A stretch of DNA of 64,000 nt from Burkholderiaceae bacterium (GCA_016710525.1 JADJVQ010000003.1:62001-126000), one strand, 5' to 3'. Positions 28,834 to 37,630 are shown, counted from the first letter of the stretch. The notes: a model not told the origin generated them from the sequence alone. A program made the numbers and translations.

Positions 28834-29823
28834 TCAGTCCACTTGAATGTTTTCGCGTTTGATCACTTCGCCCCAGAGCGCATATTCGCCGCGGATGCGC
28901 TCGGCAAAGGCGGCCGGGTCGGTCAGGTTGACCGCGCCCTGCTGTGCCAGCACCTTCATGGCATTGGGGTCGTCGCGCACGCTGCGAATCGCGTCGTACA
29001 GCGTCTGGACGACGGCGGGCGGCGTCTGCGCCGGCAGCAGCAGGCCCAGCCAGAAGGTGAAATCCACCCCCGGGTAGCCGGCTTCGGCGACGGTAGGCAC
29101 ATTGGGCAGATCGGGCAGGCGGGTGCCGCCGCTGACCGCCAGCGCCTTCAGTCTGCCGGCCTTGACCAGCGGCACGGCCAGCGGCGTGTCGAACTGGGCG
29201 TCCACTTCGCGTCCGAGCAGGCCGGCCTGCGCCGCGGCAGCACCTTTGTAGGGCACATGCGTCGTCTTGACGCCGGCGCGATTGTTGACCATCTCCATGC
29301 CGAGGTGCGCGAGATTGCCCAGGCCGCCGGAGCCGTACGATATCGGCTTGGTCTTGGCCAGTGCCATCAGGTCGGCCATGGTGTTCACCGAGGCAACCCG
29401 GTCGTTGGCCGGATTGACGGTGAGGATCATCGGCGCCGAGATCACCATGCTGAGCGGCGCGAATTCGGCGGTCTGATAGCTGAGCTTCTTGTAGATCTGC
29501 GGGTTGACGACCATGCTGCTCGAGTTCGTGCACAGGATCGTGTAGCCGTCCGGCGCGGCACGCGCCACTTCGGTGGCCCCCAGGATCCCGTTGGCGCCGG
29601 GCTTGTTTTCGACCAGCACCGGCTGGCCCAGCTTGACCCGCATGTGTTCGGCCAGCACCCGTGCCATGGTGTCCAGGGTGTTGCCCGGCGGAAATCCGAC
29701 CACGATGCGGATGGGCTTGGCCGGGAAGGCCTGAGCCCGCGCGTCGAGCGCCACCGTGGTGGCCGACAGAGCGATCGCCGCCAGCAGCAGGGCGCGTCGC
29801 CGGGAATGGGAAGCACGAGTCAT
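28834..29823 (-). CDS. Bug-family (tripartite tricarboxylate transporter) solute-binding protein
   Basis: From ATG 29823 (M-T-R-A-S-H-S-R-R-R) the protein is 329 residues with a signal peptide of about 31 residues ending A-R-A-Q. The mature sequence shows the family pattern: P-I-R-I-V-V-G-F-P-P-G, then V-E-N-K-P-G-A-N-G, A-P-D-G-Y-T and V-P-Y-K-G. It binds a carboxylate in the periplasm. No TctA/TctB membrane genes lie nearby, so it is an orphan binding protein, common in Burkholderiales. It is the first gene in a pair with the CoA-transferase. Confidence 0.94.
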   Translation of the reverse strand: MTRASHSRRRALLLAAIALSATTVALDARAQAFPAKPIRIVVGFPPGNTLDTMARVLAEHMRVKLGQPVLVENKPGANGILGATEVARAAPDGYTILCTNSSSMVVNPQIYKKLSYQTAEFAPLSMVISAPMILTVNPANDRVASVNTMADLMALAKTKPISYGSGGLGNLAHLGMEMVNNRAGVKTTHVPYKGAAAAQAGLLGREVDAQFDTPLAVPLVKAGRLKALAVSGGTRLPDLPNVPTVAEAGYPGVDFTFWLGLLLPAQTPPAVVQTLYDAIRSVRDDPNAMKVLAQQGAVNLTDPAAFAERIRGEYALWGEVIKRENIQVD

Positions 29824-29941
29824 GGGAATCTCCACGGACGGAACTGGGGCCGGACTGACCTGGCCGAAAGGCTGGACGATACTATGCGATCGAGCCGGCG
29901 CGGGGCGCCCCGCGATCCGGTTTACGGACACCGGACACAGC

Positions 29942-30744
29942 CTACGGACGGCTGCGCGAAGGCGCCCCCCACAACCCGTGGGTGGCCATCACGGCGAGCG
30001 TGCTCATGGCCACTCCCACGATCGGGATCACCACCGCCCAGCGCACGCCCAGGGATCCGATGGCGAAGCCCATCAGCAGCGAACCGATCGGCGCGCCGCC
30101 GGTGCCGCCCAGAGAAAACGCGGCCATCACGCGCGAGCGGTAGGCGGCGGGCGCGTTCTCCTGCATGAGCGTGCGCGACATCGTCATCGCGACGCCGCCG
30201 CACAGGCCCCAGACGAAAACGCTGAGGTAGAACACCCACGGCGGGGAGGCCAGCGCGATCGGCGTCAGCGCCGCGCAGCCGGCGAACTGCGAGAGGCACA
30301 GCGCGCGCCCGGGCCGGCGCACGCCGCCCAGCCGGATCATCGTGGCGATGCTGACCAGTGTGCCGACCCCGAACGCGATCAGGCCGAGCGCGATCTCCTG
30401 GGCGCCCCCCGCGTACAGGTCGCGCACGGCCTGCGGAATCAGCACCACCATCACCCCGGCGAAAAAGACGCCCATGCTGCAGATCAGCAGAAAGGTCGCG
30501 CGGATGGTCGAATCGGAGAAGAGCAGCGCCAGGCCGCCGCCGATCTCGCGCCACATCGACTCCCGCGGCGCGCCCGTGCCGGAATGCGCGCCGGCCGGAA
30601 GCCGTGCCGCGGCGAATTCGCCGGCCAGCAGCATCGGCATCAGCGCGGCGCCCGTCTGCAGGCCGACCAGCAGCCGGCGCGGGTCGAGCCGATCGGCCAG
30701 CCAGCCGCCGAAGACCAGCAGCACGAGCACCGGAAGCTGGCTGG
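29942..30744 (-). pseudogene. decayed MFS transporter, duplicate of the gene at 25277-26503
   Basis: The reading frame resembles the intact MFS protein at 25277-26503 over its length but lacks the first ~50 residues and about 100 internal residues. It begins near Q-L-P-V-L-V-L-L-V-F-G-G-W-L-A-D-R, jumps from L-M-P-M-L-L-A straight to a stretch matching the later loop (R-E-I-G-G-G-L-A-L-L-F), and then follows the partner to the end (L-M-Q-E-N-A-P, G-S-L-L-M-G-F-A-I). A GTG at 30730 would give 262 residues and only about 8 helices, so a working carrier is unlikely. It is best explained as a duplication followed by deletion. Confidence 0.82.
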
Positions 30745-30795
30745 CGCGAAACGAGTCATGCGGACTCAGGCGCGGCCGGGTGCAGCATCATCCGG

Positions 30796-31128
30796 TCAGG
30801 CGCGCGGCGAGGGACCGAAGCGCAGCTGATCGAGCAGGCCGGCCAGCGCGCGCGGCGCTTCGCCGGTATCGAGCGTCAGCGTCCACTCGTCCTTCGCGCC
30901 GTCGGCCCGCACGCCGCTCACGCACAGCTGCAGCGTCTGCTGATCGGGGTACGGCGCGGCGCAGACCGGCGGGTCGGCCCGCAGGCGGATCAGTGCCGAG
31001 TCGATGGCGGCCGCCGCGCCGTGAGGCAGGTCGGCGCGACGCAGGCTCGCCACGCGGCGCAGCCCGGCCAGGCCGCCCCGCGCTTCGGCTGTGAGCGATT
31101 CCCAGCGCAGAGGCTCAGAGTCCGACAT
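30796..31128 (-). CDS. emfourin-like protease inhibitor
   Basis: ATG 31128 (M-S-D-S-E-P-L-R-W) gives 110 residues without signal peptide or membrane segment. It overlaps the last 14 bp of the M4 protease gene and is on the same strand. The features L-C-V-S-G-V and the C-terminal L-A-G-L-L-D-Q-L fit the small cytoplasmic inhibitor called emfourin, which in Serratia lies next to the protealysin gene and blocks that protease. The assignment rests on gene order and size as much as on sequence. It probably protects the cell from the co-encoded protease. Confidence 0.75.
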   Translation of the reverse strand: MSDSEPLRWESLTAEARGGLAGLRRVASLRRADLPHGAAAAIDSALIRLRADPPVCAAPYPDQQTLQLCVSGVRADGAKDEWTLTLDTGEAPRALAGLLDQLRFGPSPRA

Positions 31129-32170
31129 CGCGCCAGGCCTGCCGCAGCGCACGGTGCACCGTGCCGTCCTGGCCATGCCGGGCCGCTGCGATCATCTCGG
31201 TTGTGGCGACGAGGTCCGCAAATCCGCTGTTCGACGAGAGCTTGCGCATGGCTTCGTACCAGATGGCGCCGGGGATTTTCCATGCCGGCCCGCCCACGGA
31301 TCGCGCGAACCGGTAGAACGCATGGTTGACGATGCCGGAGTTCAGGTGCACCCCGCCATTGTCGTCGGTTCCGGTGTATTTGTGCCGCATGTGCTTGGGT
31401 TGCGGATCACTGCCCAGGAACGGGTCGTTTTCGTAGGCCAGCCCGGGTCCGAAGTCGCGCAGGGCGCGGGCCGTGCACTGCGGCCCGATGATCTCCCGGC
31501 CGATCAGCCAGCTGGCCCGGGCCGCCGTCTGGCGGGACTTCCATTGCCGGACCAGCAGGCCGAAGACGTCGGCAAAGTGCTCGTTGAGCGCGCCGGACTC
31601 GGCTTCGTAGACCAGATTGCACTCATGCGCGACCACGCCATGGGTCAGCTCGTGGCCGACGACATCCAGGCTGGCGGTGAAGCGCACGAAGACCCGCCCG
31701 TCGCCATCGCCGTAGGCCATCTGCTGGCCGTTCCAGAAGGCGTTGTTCAGGCTGGCGCCGACGTGCACGCTGGAGATCAGGCGCATGCCGTTGCCGTCCA
31801 GCGAATTGCGCCCGAACAGCGTCGAGTAGAAGTCGTAGGTGGTGCCGCTGTGATCGAAGGCCTCGTTGACCGCGGCGTCGGAGACTTTCGGGTCCGACTC
31901 GGTACGGGCGAGGCGGCCCGGCAGCGAACTCATGCCCTGATGACGGGCATCGTAGACCAGGCGCTGGCGCTCGCCACCCGGGGACATGGCGGCAGCCATC
32001 GCGGGCATCGCCCGCAGGGTTCGGCGAGTGGCCCGGGCGTCGGCGCTTGCCTCGATGGCCCGGACCGCCCAGTCGCGCACTTCGGGGTCGCTCGATCCGG
32101 CCATGGTCTCGAGCATGTAGGGCGGAATGATGCACAGCAGGCTGTGACGCGGACAGGAGCATGTGGGCAA
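31115..32170 (-). CDS. protealysin-like M4 metalloprotease
   Basis: The 351-residue product probably starts at TTG 32170. A short propeptide has the protealysin-type C-I-I-P-P-Y-M-L motif (about residues 13-20), and there is no signal peptide, as in protealysins. The thermolysin zinc site is H-E-L-T-H near residue 173, with the third ligand in G-A-L-N-E-H-F-A-D and the downstream H-L-N-S-G-I-V-N-H supplying the catalytic-site His. It cleaves proteins, in or outside the cell, after autoactivation. The emfourin-like gene overlaps its end. An octamer repeat lies just upstream of its start. Confidence 0.93.
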   Translation of the reverse strand: MPTCSCPRHSLLCIIPPYMLETMAGSSDPEVRDWAVRAIEASADARATRRTLRAMPAMAAAMSPGGERQRLVYDARHQGMSSLPGRLARTESDPKVSDAAVNEAFDHSGTTYDFYSTLFGRNSLDGNGMRLISSVHVGASLNNAFWNGQQMAYGDGDGRVFVRFTASLDVVGHELTHGVVAHECNLVYEAESGALNEHFADVFGLLVRQWKSRQTAARASWLIGREIIGPQCTARALRDFGPGLAYENDPFLGSDPQPKHMRHKYTGTDDNGGVHLNSGIVNHAFYRFARSVGGPAWKIPGAIWYEAMRKLSSNSGFADLVATTEMIAAARHGQDGTVHRALRQAWRDVGL

Positions 32171-32186
32171 GGCAGGATCCTTTGCA

Positions 32187-32233
32187 GGGGAGCCGGGGAG
32201 CCGGGGAGCCGGGGAGCCGGGGAGCCGGGGAGC
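32187..32233. repeat. ggggagcc octamer tandem repeat, about 5.9 copies
   Basis: Five exact copies of ggggagcc plus a seven-base partial copy lie 17 bp upstream of the protease start codon. The unit length is not a multiple of three. Copy-number change would alter the promoter/leader of the protease gene. The rest of 32234-32748 holds no supportable gene; an AT-rich patch, ctaatttttgaat near 32670, is the best visible promoter-like stretch for the sigma-factor gene. Confidence 0.85.
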
Positions 32234-32748
32234 ACGCGGGCCGGATGTCGCTGCGTCGTTCTGAACTCGCCGTGCATTTTCGCGCGCGGGATTGCATCCG
32301 GGGCCGCCGCCGCGGCGTAAACGACACGAGTCCGTTCACCGGAGTGCCGACATGCCTCGCACCGATTCCGCCAGCCTGGTCGTCGATGCCAGTGGTCGCG
32401 CGTCGAGCATCGCGATCCCGTGGCCGCGCGGGCGATGACGCCGGAGCGGCCGCTGGCGCACTGACCCTGCGCATCCGACAGGCCGTGCATCCAGTCGGCG
32501 GCCGGCCGCGTACGCTGTTCATGAACCCTTCCATCCGGGGCGCGACCCCGCGCGCCGAGCCCGCCCCGGCCGGCTCGTATCCGCAGGCGCCCTTCGCGGG
32601 CGCACGCCGTGCGGATGTCTCGCCCGCGCGCGGCCTGCCAGGTCCTGGCGCCGCGCCCGTCGATCTGCTAATTTTTGAATCTGCTGCCGGGCCGGCCGCG
32701 TCTTGTACGGTTGCGCGTCGCACGGGCCAGGCGCTGGTTTTTTCAGCC

Positions 32749-33423
32749 TTGAACGACTCCTCACGAGGCACGGCCCGGTTGGAAACTGCGTCGACCCAGG
32801 GTGCTGAACCGGCACCCGGCTCTCGTCTTGCTGCCCATGCCGCGGCCGCGGGGCAGCCCGATGCCGTCGCGCGAGCCGAGCGCGACCTTCGCCTGGCCGA
32901 ACTCATGCGCCAGGCGGCCACCGGCAGCACCACTGCGTTCGAAGCGTTCTACGACGCGACCCTGGCGCCGGCGCGTTCGCTCGCGCGCCGGATGGTGCGC
33001 CCGGACGATCTCGACGACCTGCTGGCCGATGCCTTCTTCCAGGCCTGGCGCGAAGCGCCGCGTTTCGACCCGGCCCGCGGCTGCGCGATGACCTGGCTGC
33101 TGATGATCGTGCGCAGCCGGGCGCTCGATCTGCTGCGCCGTCAGAAGGCGGCCCGCGAGGTCGAGCTGGCCGATGAGGCGTCCGACCTGGTCGACGATGC
33201 GCCGGGTCCCGACGAGCTGCTCGGCGGCACCCAGGCGGGCACCCGGCTGCACGCCGCACTGGCCGAGCTCGCACCCGCCGAGCGCTGGATGCTCGGGCTG
33301 GCGTATTACCGCGATCTGTCGCACACCGAAATCGCGACCGCGACCGGCTTTGCGCTGGGCACGGTAAAGTCCATCATCAGGCGCGCGCAGGAAAAGCTGC
33401 GCGCCCGCCTGCGTTCCACCTGA
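32749..33423 (+). CDS. ECF-type RNA polymerase sigma factor
   Basis: The conserved part (M-R-Q-A-A-T-G-S from 32905 onward) has sigma region 2 (F-E-A-F-Y-D-A-T, then L-D-D-L-L-A-D-A-F-F-Q-A-W-R) and region 4 (L-A-E-L-A-P-A-E-R-W-M, then Y-R-D-L-S-H-T-E-I-A and G-T-V-K-S-I-I-R-R-A). The start is uncertain: TTG 32749 gives 224 residues with a 50-residue Ala/Pro leader, while ATG 32905 gives about 172 and would suffice for an ECF factor. It redirects RNA polymerase to stress promoters. The cupin gene 11 bp downstream is its likely antagonist. Confidence 0.9.
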   Translation: MNDSSRGTARLETASTQGAEPAPGSRLAAHAAAAGQPDAVARAERDLRLAELMRQAATGSTTAFEAFYDATLAPARSLARRMVRPDDLDDLLADAFFQAWREAPRFDPARGCAMTWLLMIVRSRALDLLRRQKAAREVELADEASDLVDDAPGPDELLGGTQAGTRLHAALAELAPAERWMLGLAYYRDLSHTEIATATGFALGTVKSIIRRAQEKLRARLRST

Positions 33424-33434
33424 AACACGCCGCA

Positions 33435-33914
33435 ATGAACCCTGAAATCTCCCGCCCTGCGGACGACCTGCCGCTCGATGACGATCTGCTGGAAGCGATT
33501 GCCGCGGACACCCTCTGCGAGCCGGTGCCGGCCGGCCTTTCGTCGCGCATCCGGCATCGCCTGCTGGAACGCATCTCGCAGGGCGAGTCCCGCCACCTCA
33601 CCGTGCAGCCGTCCGAAGACACCTGGCAGGTTTTTCAGGACGGCGTGATGATCAAGGTCCTGCACGAAGCCGACGGCGTCATGTCGTATCTGCTGCGCCT
33701 GGCCGCCGGCGCCGTGCTGCCGGCGCACCGCCATCCGGTCGACGAAGAGTGCGTGGTGCTCGAGGGATCGGTGCGCATCGGCACGCAGCTGGTGGTCGGG
33801 GCCGGCGGATTTCACCTTGCGCGCAAGGATGCGCTGCACGCCCCGATCACCAGCGACGAAGGTGCCACGATTTTTCTGCGTGGTGCCTCGCCGCATCCGG
33901 CCGCGGTGGTGTAA
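33435..33914 (+). CDS. ChrR-like cupin protein, probable anti-sigma partner
   Basis: The 159-residue protein has a central cupin: A-H-R-H-P-V-D-E-E-C-V-V-L-E-G at about residues 97-111 gives the H-x-H...E metal ligands, and the second cupin motif lies near F-H-L-A-R-K-D-A-L-H-A. This arrangement is seen in ChrR-type anti-sigma factors and related cupins. The N-terminal zinc-binding H-x3-C-x2-C site of classical ChrR is not evident; only one Cys lies in A-D-T-L-C-E. It starts 11 bp after the sigma-factor gene, so the pair is an operon. Whether it binds the sigma factor is inference. Confidence 0.82.
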   Translation: MNPEISRPADDLPLDDDLLEAIAADTLCEPVPAGLSSRIRHRLLERISQGESRHLTVQPSEDTWQVFQDGVMIKVLHEADGVMSYLLRLAAGAVLPAHRHPVDEECVVLEGSVRIGTQLVVGAGGFHLARKDALHAPITSDEGATIFLRGASPHPAAVV

Positions 33915-33964
33915 CAAGGGCGGTCGCGTCGTATCCCGCATGGAGGCGCCGGCACGCACTCGAG

Positions 33965-33996
33965 CCCGGAGAGGCGCGAGCGCGTGCCTCTCCGGG
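33965..33996. terminator. strong hairpin after the sigma/cupin operon
   Basis: The perfect 11-bp inverted repeat cccggagaggc / gcctctccggg with a 10-nt loop lies between the convergent cupin and NTF2-like genes. It has good terminator geometry, but no T-run follows on the plus strand. Confidence 0.6.
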
Positions 33997-34006
33997 GGGG
34001 GCGAAC

Positions 34007-34399
34007 TCAGGTGCGGGCCGCGGCCGAGGCGGCCGTGTCGTAGGCGCCGACGAAGCGCACGATCTTGCCGTCGCGCAGGTTGAAGACGTGCACCCAGTCG
34101 CTCTCGAAGACTCGGCCGGCGGGCAGGGCCCGGGTGCGCTCCCATCCCAGCACCGTGACGTGGTCAGCGCCGACCAGGAATTCGCGCGGTTCGAAGGCCT
34201 CGATGCCATCGAGTGCGGCCACCTGGCCGAACCACTGCGCAACGGCCGGCTTGCCGGCGAACCGCCCCAGGTAGGGCAGACCGATGCTGCCGTGATGGAT
34301 CCACTGCACGTCGGCTGACAGCATGTCGAGAATCGCGGGCATATCGCCGCGGCCAAAGGCACCATACAGCGACTGGATGATTTCAGCAGGGTTGGGCAT
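34007..34399 (-). CDS. SnoaL/NTF2-like protein
   Basis: The 130-residue protein has the compact alpha+beta pattern of NTF2/SnoaL folds: an opening helix (I-I-Q-S-L-Y-G-A-F-G-R-G-D), then W-I-H-H-G-S-I-G-L-P-Y-L-G-R and an aromatic-rich core ending F-N-L-R-D-G-K-I-V-R-F. Members include isomerases, hydratases and binding proteins, so no reaction can be stated. It starts at ATG 34399, with no co-directional gene close upstream. Confidence 0.85.
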   Translation of the reverse strand: MPNPAEIIQSLYGAFGRGDMPAILDMLSADVQWIHHGSIGLPYLGRFAGKPAVAQWFGQVAALDGIEAFEPREFLVGADHVTVLGWERTRALPAGRVFESDWVHVFNLRDGKIVRFVGAYDTAASAAART

Positions 34400-34486
34400 G
34401 GGGACGCTCCGGTTGGGGGTGTCGACGGATTACGGCGCCGGCCCCGAATCGGATGCGTCTTCGCTGCGTTGTGCGGGCTGCTGCCT

Positions 34487-35293
34487 TCAGATGTTCTTGT
34501 GGATGTGCATCGGCGCGGGAACCGGCCAGCTGTTGGCGCCCGCCACCCGGGCGATCGCTTCGTTGGTGTCGAAGTACACCTGCCAGTAGTGGTCGTTGTG
34601 GGTGTAGGGACGCACCGCGATCACCGGGCCCTGGGGCTGGAAATCCAGCAGGCTGATCTCGGGCGCGGGCGCGCTGGCCACGTTCGGAATGGCCGCGACC
34701 GCCGCTCGCAGCAGGGCCATCGCCTGGAACGGATCGACCCCGTTGGCCAGCTGCGCGGTGCGCTCGACCCGGCGCACCGGGTTGGTCGAGTAGTTGTGGA
34801 TGTTGTCGGAGAAGATCTTGTTGTTGCCGACCACGGTCTTCACATTGTCGGGGGTGAGGATCGTCGTCGCGAACAGGCCGATCTCCTGCACGGTACCGGT
34901 CACGCCCCCGGCGCTGATGAATTCGCCCACCTTGAACGGACGCAGCACCAGCAGGAAGGCGCCGGCGGCAAAGTGCGCGAGCAGTCCGCTCCAGGCCACG
35001 CCGATCGCCACCCCGGCGCCGGCCAGCATCGCCGCCACCGAAGTGGTCTGAATGCCGAAATACCCCAGGATGCCCAGCACCAGGGCGATATTCAGTGCCA
35101 CCGCCACGATCGAGCCGACGTACTTCGTGAGGGTCGGGTCGATCGCGTTGCGCGACATCGCCGCCTGCAGCAGCGCGACCACCCGGCCGATCAGCCAGCG
35201 GCCGATGATCCAGAAGGCCAGGGCTGCGAGGACCTTGATGGCGATCTCCACGCCGGTGGTGCTCAGGAAGGTATAGAACTGGTCGGTATTCAT
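34487..35293 (-). CDS. small-conductance mechanosensitive channel (MscS family)
   Basis: ATG 35293 (M-N-T-D-Q-F-Y) gives 268 residues, the length of E. coli MscS. Three membrane helices are seen; the third, pore-lining one carries A-G-A-G-V-A-I-G-V-A-W-S-G-L-L, followed by R-P-F-K-V-G-E-F-I. The beta domain follows with T-V-Q-E-I-G-L-F-A-T and T-P-D-N, which is the usual MscS signature. It should open under membrane tension in the inner membrane and relieve osmotic shock. It lies 44 bp after the HMGL-like gene on the same strand. Confidence 0.94.
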   Translation of the reverse strand: MNTDQFYTFLSTTGVEIAIKVLAALAFWIIGRWLIGRVVALLQAAMSRNAIDPTLTKYVGSIVAVALNIALVLGILGYFGIQTTSVAAMLAGAGVAIGVAWSGLLAHFAAGAFLLVLRPFKVGEFISAGGVTGTVQEIGLFATTILTPDNVKTVVGNNKIFSDNIHNYSTNPVRRVERTAQLANGVDPFQAMALLRAAVAAIPNVASAPAPEISLLDFQPQGPVIAVRPYTHNDHYWQVYFDTNEAIARVAGANSWPVPAPMHIHKNI

Positions 35294-35337
35294 CGGTTTC
35301 TCCGGGGAACGGTGTCGGTCGGACGTCAGGGGCGCCT

Positions 35338-36306
35338 TCAGTGCGCGGCGCGCAGCTTCTCGCGCAGCACGCGCAGGCTGCCGCCCGACTTGACCGAGCC
35401 CGGCAGCGGGTGGCCGACCACGTCTTCGGCCACGCAGGCGGCCTGCATCAGCCGCTCGAGGTCGATGCCGGTCTCGATGCCCATCTCGTCGCACAGGAAC
35501 ACGACGTCTTCGGTGCACACGTTGCCGGCGGCGCCCTTGTGCGCGGCGAACGGGCAGCCGCCCAGGCCGGCGACCGCCGCATCGTAGATCTCGACGCCCA
35601 TCTGCAGGCCCGAATAGACGTTGGCGATGCCCATGCCCCGGGTGTCGTGCAGATGCAGGCTCAGGGTGAGGTCGGGAAAGCGGTCGCGGATCGCGCCCAC
35701 GACCCGGCGGATCGACAGCGGCGAGGCCCAGGCCATGGTGTCGGCCAGCGACACGAACTCGAGCGTTTCGCCCGCTTCGGCGGCCAGATCGAGCAGCTGG
35801 CCGACCATGTCGACCACGGTGGCCGGCGCCACGTCGCCCTGGAAGTTGCAGCCGAAGGCCGCCATCAGCGAACCCCGCGTCACCGGCAGGCCGTTGGCCT
35901 GGTACATCTTGATGATGGAGCGCTGGCCCTCGAAGTTCTGTTCCATGGTGCGCTTCTGGTTGATCGCCAGGAACGCGGCCGAACAGCACAGGCCGATGCT
36001 GCCCAGCAGTTGCAGCCGGTCATCGTGGCCCAGAGCGCGCTGCAGGCCGCGCTCGTTCAGCCAGAGCGCGGTGTAGCTGACCGCGGGGTTGACCTGGAAG
36101 CCGGCAACGACGTCGTCGGCATCCACCCAGCCCGGGACGTTTTGGGGCGGCACGAACGAGGCGACCTGGATCTGCTTCAGGCCGGTGTCCGACAGCGCAT
36201 CGATGAGTTCGATTTTCCGGGCTGTGGGAATCGGGCCTTTCTCGAACTGGAACCCCTCCCGCGGTCCTTCTTCGTTAATGCGGATCGACTTCGGAAGATC
36301 GCTCAT
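35338..36306 (-). CDS. hydroxymethylglutaryl-CoA lyase-like enzyme (HMGL family)
   Basis: The 322-residue TIM-barrel protein has S-L-H-L-H-D-T with the two metal-binding His, G-G-C-P-F-A with the catalytic Cys, and G-N-V-C-T-E-D with the metal-binding Asn. The N-terminal motif reads E-E-G-P-R-E-G-F-Q, where HMG-CoA lyase has G-P-R-D-G-L-Q, so the metal-ligand Asp is replaced by Glu. It probably cleaves a 3-hydroxyacyl-CoA-type thioester in a branched-acid pathway; the exact substrate may differ from HMG-CoA. It is divergent from a CoA-transferase (96 bp), whose product could supply its substrate. Confidence 0.88.
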   Translation of the reverse strand: MSDLPKSIRINEEGPREGFQFEKGPIPTARKIELIDALSDTGLKQIQVASFVPPQNVPGWVDADDVVAGFQVNPAVSYTALWLNERGLQRALGHDDRLQLLGSIGLCCSAAFLAINQKRTMEQNFEGQRSIIKMYQANGLPVTRGSLMAAFGCNFQGDVAPATVVDMVGQLLDLAAEAGETLEFVSLADTMAWASPLSIRRVVGAIRDRFPDLTLSLHLHDTRGMGIANVYSGLQMGVEIYDAAVAGLGGCPFAAHKGAAGNVCTEDVVFLCDEMGIETGIDLERLMQAACVAEDVVGHPLPGSVKSGGSLRVLREKLRAAH

Positions 36307-36402
36307 GAATTACCCCCAGTGCGCTGCTAGCATTGTTCGGATCGACCAGCCTACACGATCCCCGGTGCGCTGGCCGAGGGTCCGTTTCGAGAGGAGAAAA
36401 GC

Positions 36403-37614
36403 GTGGCGGGAGGCATGCTGGAGGGCATCCGGGTCATCGACCTCACTTCGGTGGTGGTCGGACCTCTGTGCACCCAGATCCTGGCCGACCATGGCGCCCA
36501 GGTGACCAAGGTCGAAAGCCCGCAGGGCGACATCGGCCGCTACCTGGGCGGGCGCGGGCGCCATGTCGGCATGGCGCCCAAATTCCTGCACCTGAATCGC
36601 AACAAGCGCTCGATCTGCCTCGACCTGAAGCATCCGGCCGGCCATGCCGCGCTGCTGCGGCTGCTGGCCGATGCCGACGTGCTGGTCTGGAATGTACGGC
36701 CCGATTCCATGGCTCGTCTGAAGCTCTCGTACGACGACGTCAGGCAGGTCAATCCGCGTCTTGTCTATTGCGGCATGTTCGGATTCGGGCAGCGCGGCCG
36801 ATATGCCGGCATTGCCGCCTACGATCCGATCATCCAGGGGGCCAGCGGTGTCGCCGGGCTGCACGAGAAGGCGTTCGGCACGCCGCGCTACGTGCCTTAC
36901 GTGATGGCCGATCGGACCTGCGGGCTGATTGCCGTGCAGATGATCGTGATGGCGCTGTTCCACCGCGAGCGCACCGGAGAAGGCCAGTCGATCGAGGTGC
37001 CGATGTTCGAGAACATGGCCAGTCAGGTGCTGACCGAGCACCTGTTCAATCGGACTTACGTCCCGGCCATCGGCGAGGCGGGCGATCCGCGCCTGCTCAA
37101 CGAGTTCTACACGCCCTCGGCCACGCTGGACGGCTACATCAATCTCTCGGCCAATACCAACGCCCAGGTGTTTGCGCTGTTCGAAGAGATCGGTCGCCCG
37201 GAGCTCAAGGCCGACCCGCGTTTTTCGACGGTTGCCGCGCGTTTCCAGAACACCCAGGAGTACTACCGCATCCGGGCCGAAGGGCTGCGCCGGCACACCT
37301 GCGCGCACTGGCTCGAGGTGTTCCGGCGTCGCGACATTCCCGCCTCTCCGTATCACACGCTCGAGACCCTGCCTGACGATCCGCACCTGGCCGACGTCGG
37401 CCTGCTGCGCCAGCGAGAGCACCCTTCCGAAGGCACGCTGATCGACATCACGCCGGCCAACACCGTCTCGAGCGGCGCCCGCACCGACTGGCTGCCGGCC
37501 CCGCGGCTGGGCGAACACACCGACGCCATCCTGCGTGAGGCCGGATTCGACGACCAAGAGATTGCCGCGCTGCTGGCCCAGGGCGCCGCCCACGGGGCCG
37601 CGGCCGACACCTGA
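36403..37614 (+). CDS. CaiB/BaiF-family CoA-transferase
   Basis: The 403-residue protein starts at GTG 36403 (M-A-G-G-M-L-E-G), with gagagg upstream. Family marks are I-R-V-I-D-L-T-S-V-V-V-G-P, T-K-V-E-S-P, N-R-N-K-R-S-I-C-L-D-L and the catalytic-Asp region V-M-A-D-R-T-C near residue 168. It transfers CoA onto a carboxylic acid. Together with the enoyl-CoA hydratase 16 bp downstream and the divergent HMGL-like gene, it forms a compact acyl-CoA catabolic unit. The acid is unknown. Confidence 0.95.
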   Translation: MAGGMLEGIRVIDLTSVVVGPLCTQILADHGAQVTKVESPQGDIGRYLGGRGRHVGMAPKFLHLNRNKRSICLDLKHPAGHAALLRLLADADVLVWNVRPDSMARLKLSYDDVRQVNPRLVYCGMFGFGQRGRYAGIAAYDPIIQGASGVAGLHEKAFGTPRYVPYVMADRTCGLIAVQMIVMALFHRERTGEGQSIEVPMFENMASQVLTEHLFNRTYVPAIGEAGDPRLLNEFYTPSATLDGYINLSANTNAQVFALFEEIGRPELKADPRFSTVAARFQNTQEYYRIRAEGLRRHTCAHWLEVFRRRDIPASPYHTLETLPDDPHLADVGLLRQREHPSEGTLIDITPANTVSSGARTDWLPAPRLGEHTDAILREAGFDDQEIAALLAQGAAHGAAADT

Positions 37615-37630
37615 TTTCGGAGAGAAGTCC

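Noticed and set aside
29942..30744. A short but functional MFS transporter
   Set aside because: Compared with the intact relative, it lacks the N-terminus and an internal block of about 100 residues, leaving too few helices.
32187..32233. Possible CRISPR array
   Set aside because: Units are 8 bp and directly adjacent, without spacers. The 12-bp repeats at 55737 also lack spacers.
32352..32438. A 28-codon reading frame with a nearby ggag
   Set aside because: Too short to support, with no recognisable motif. Left as unassigned intergenic DNA.
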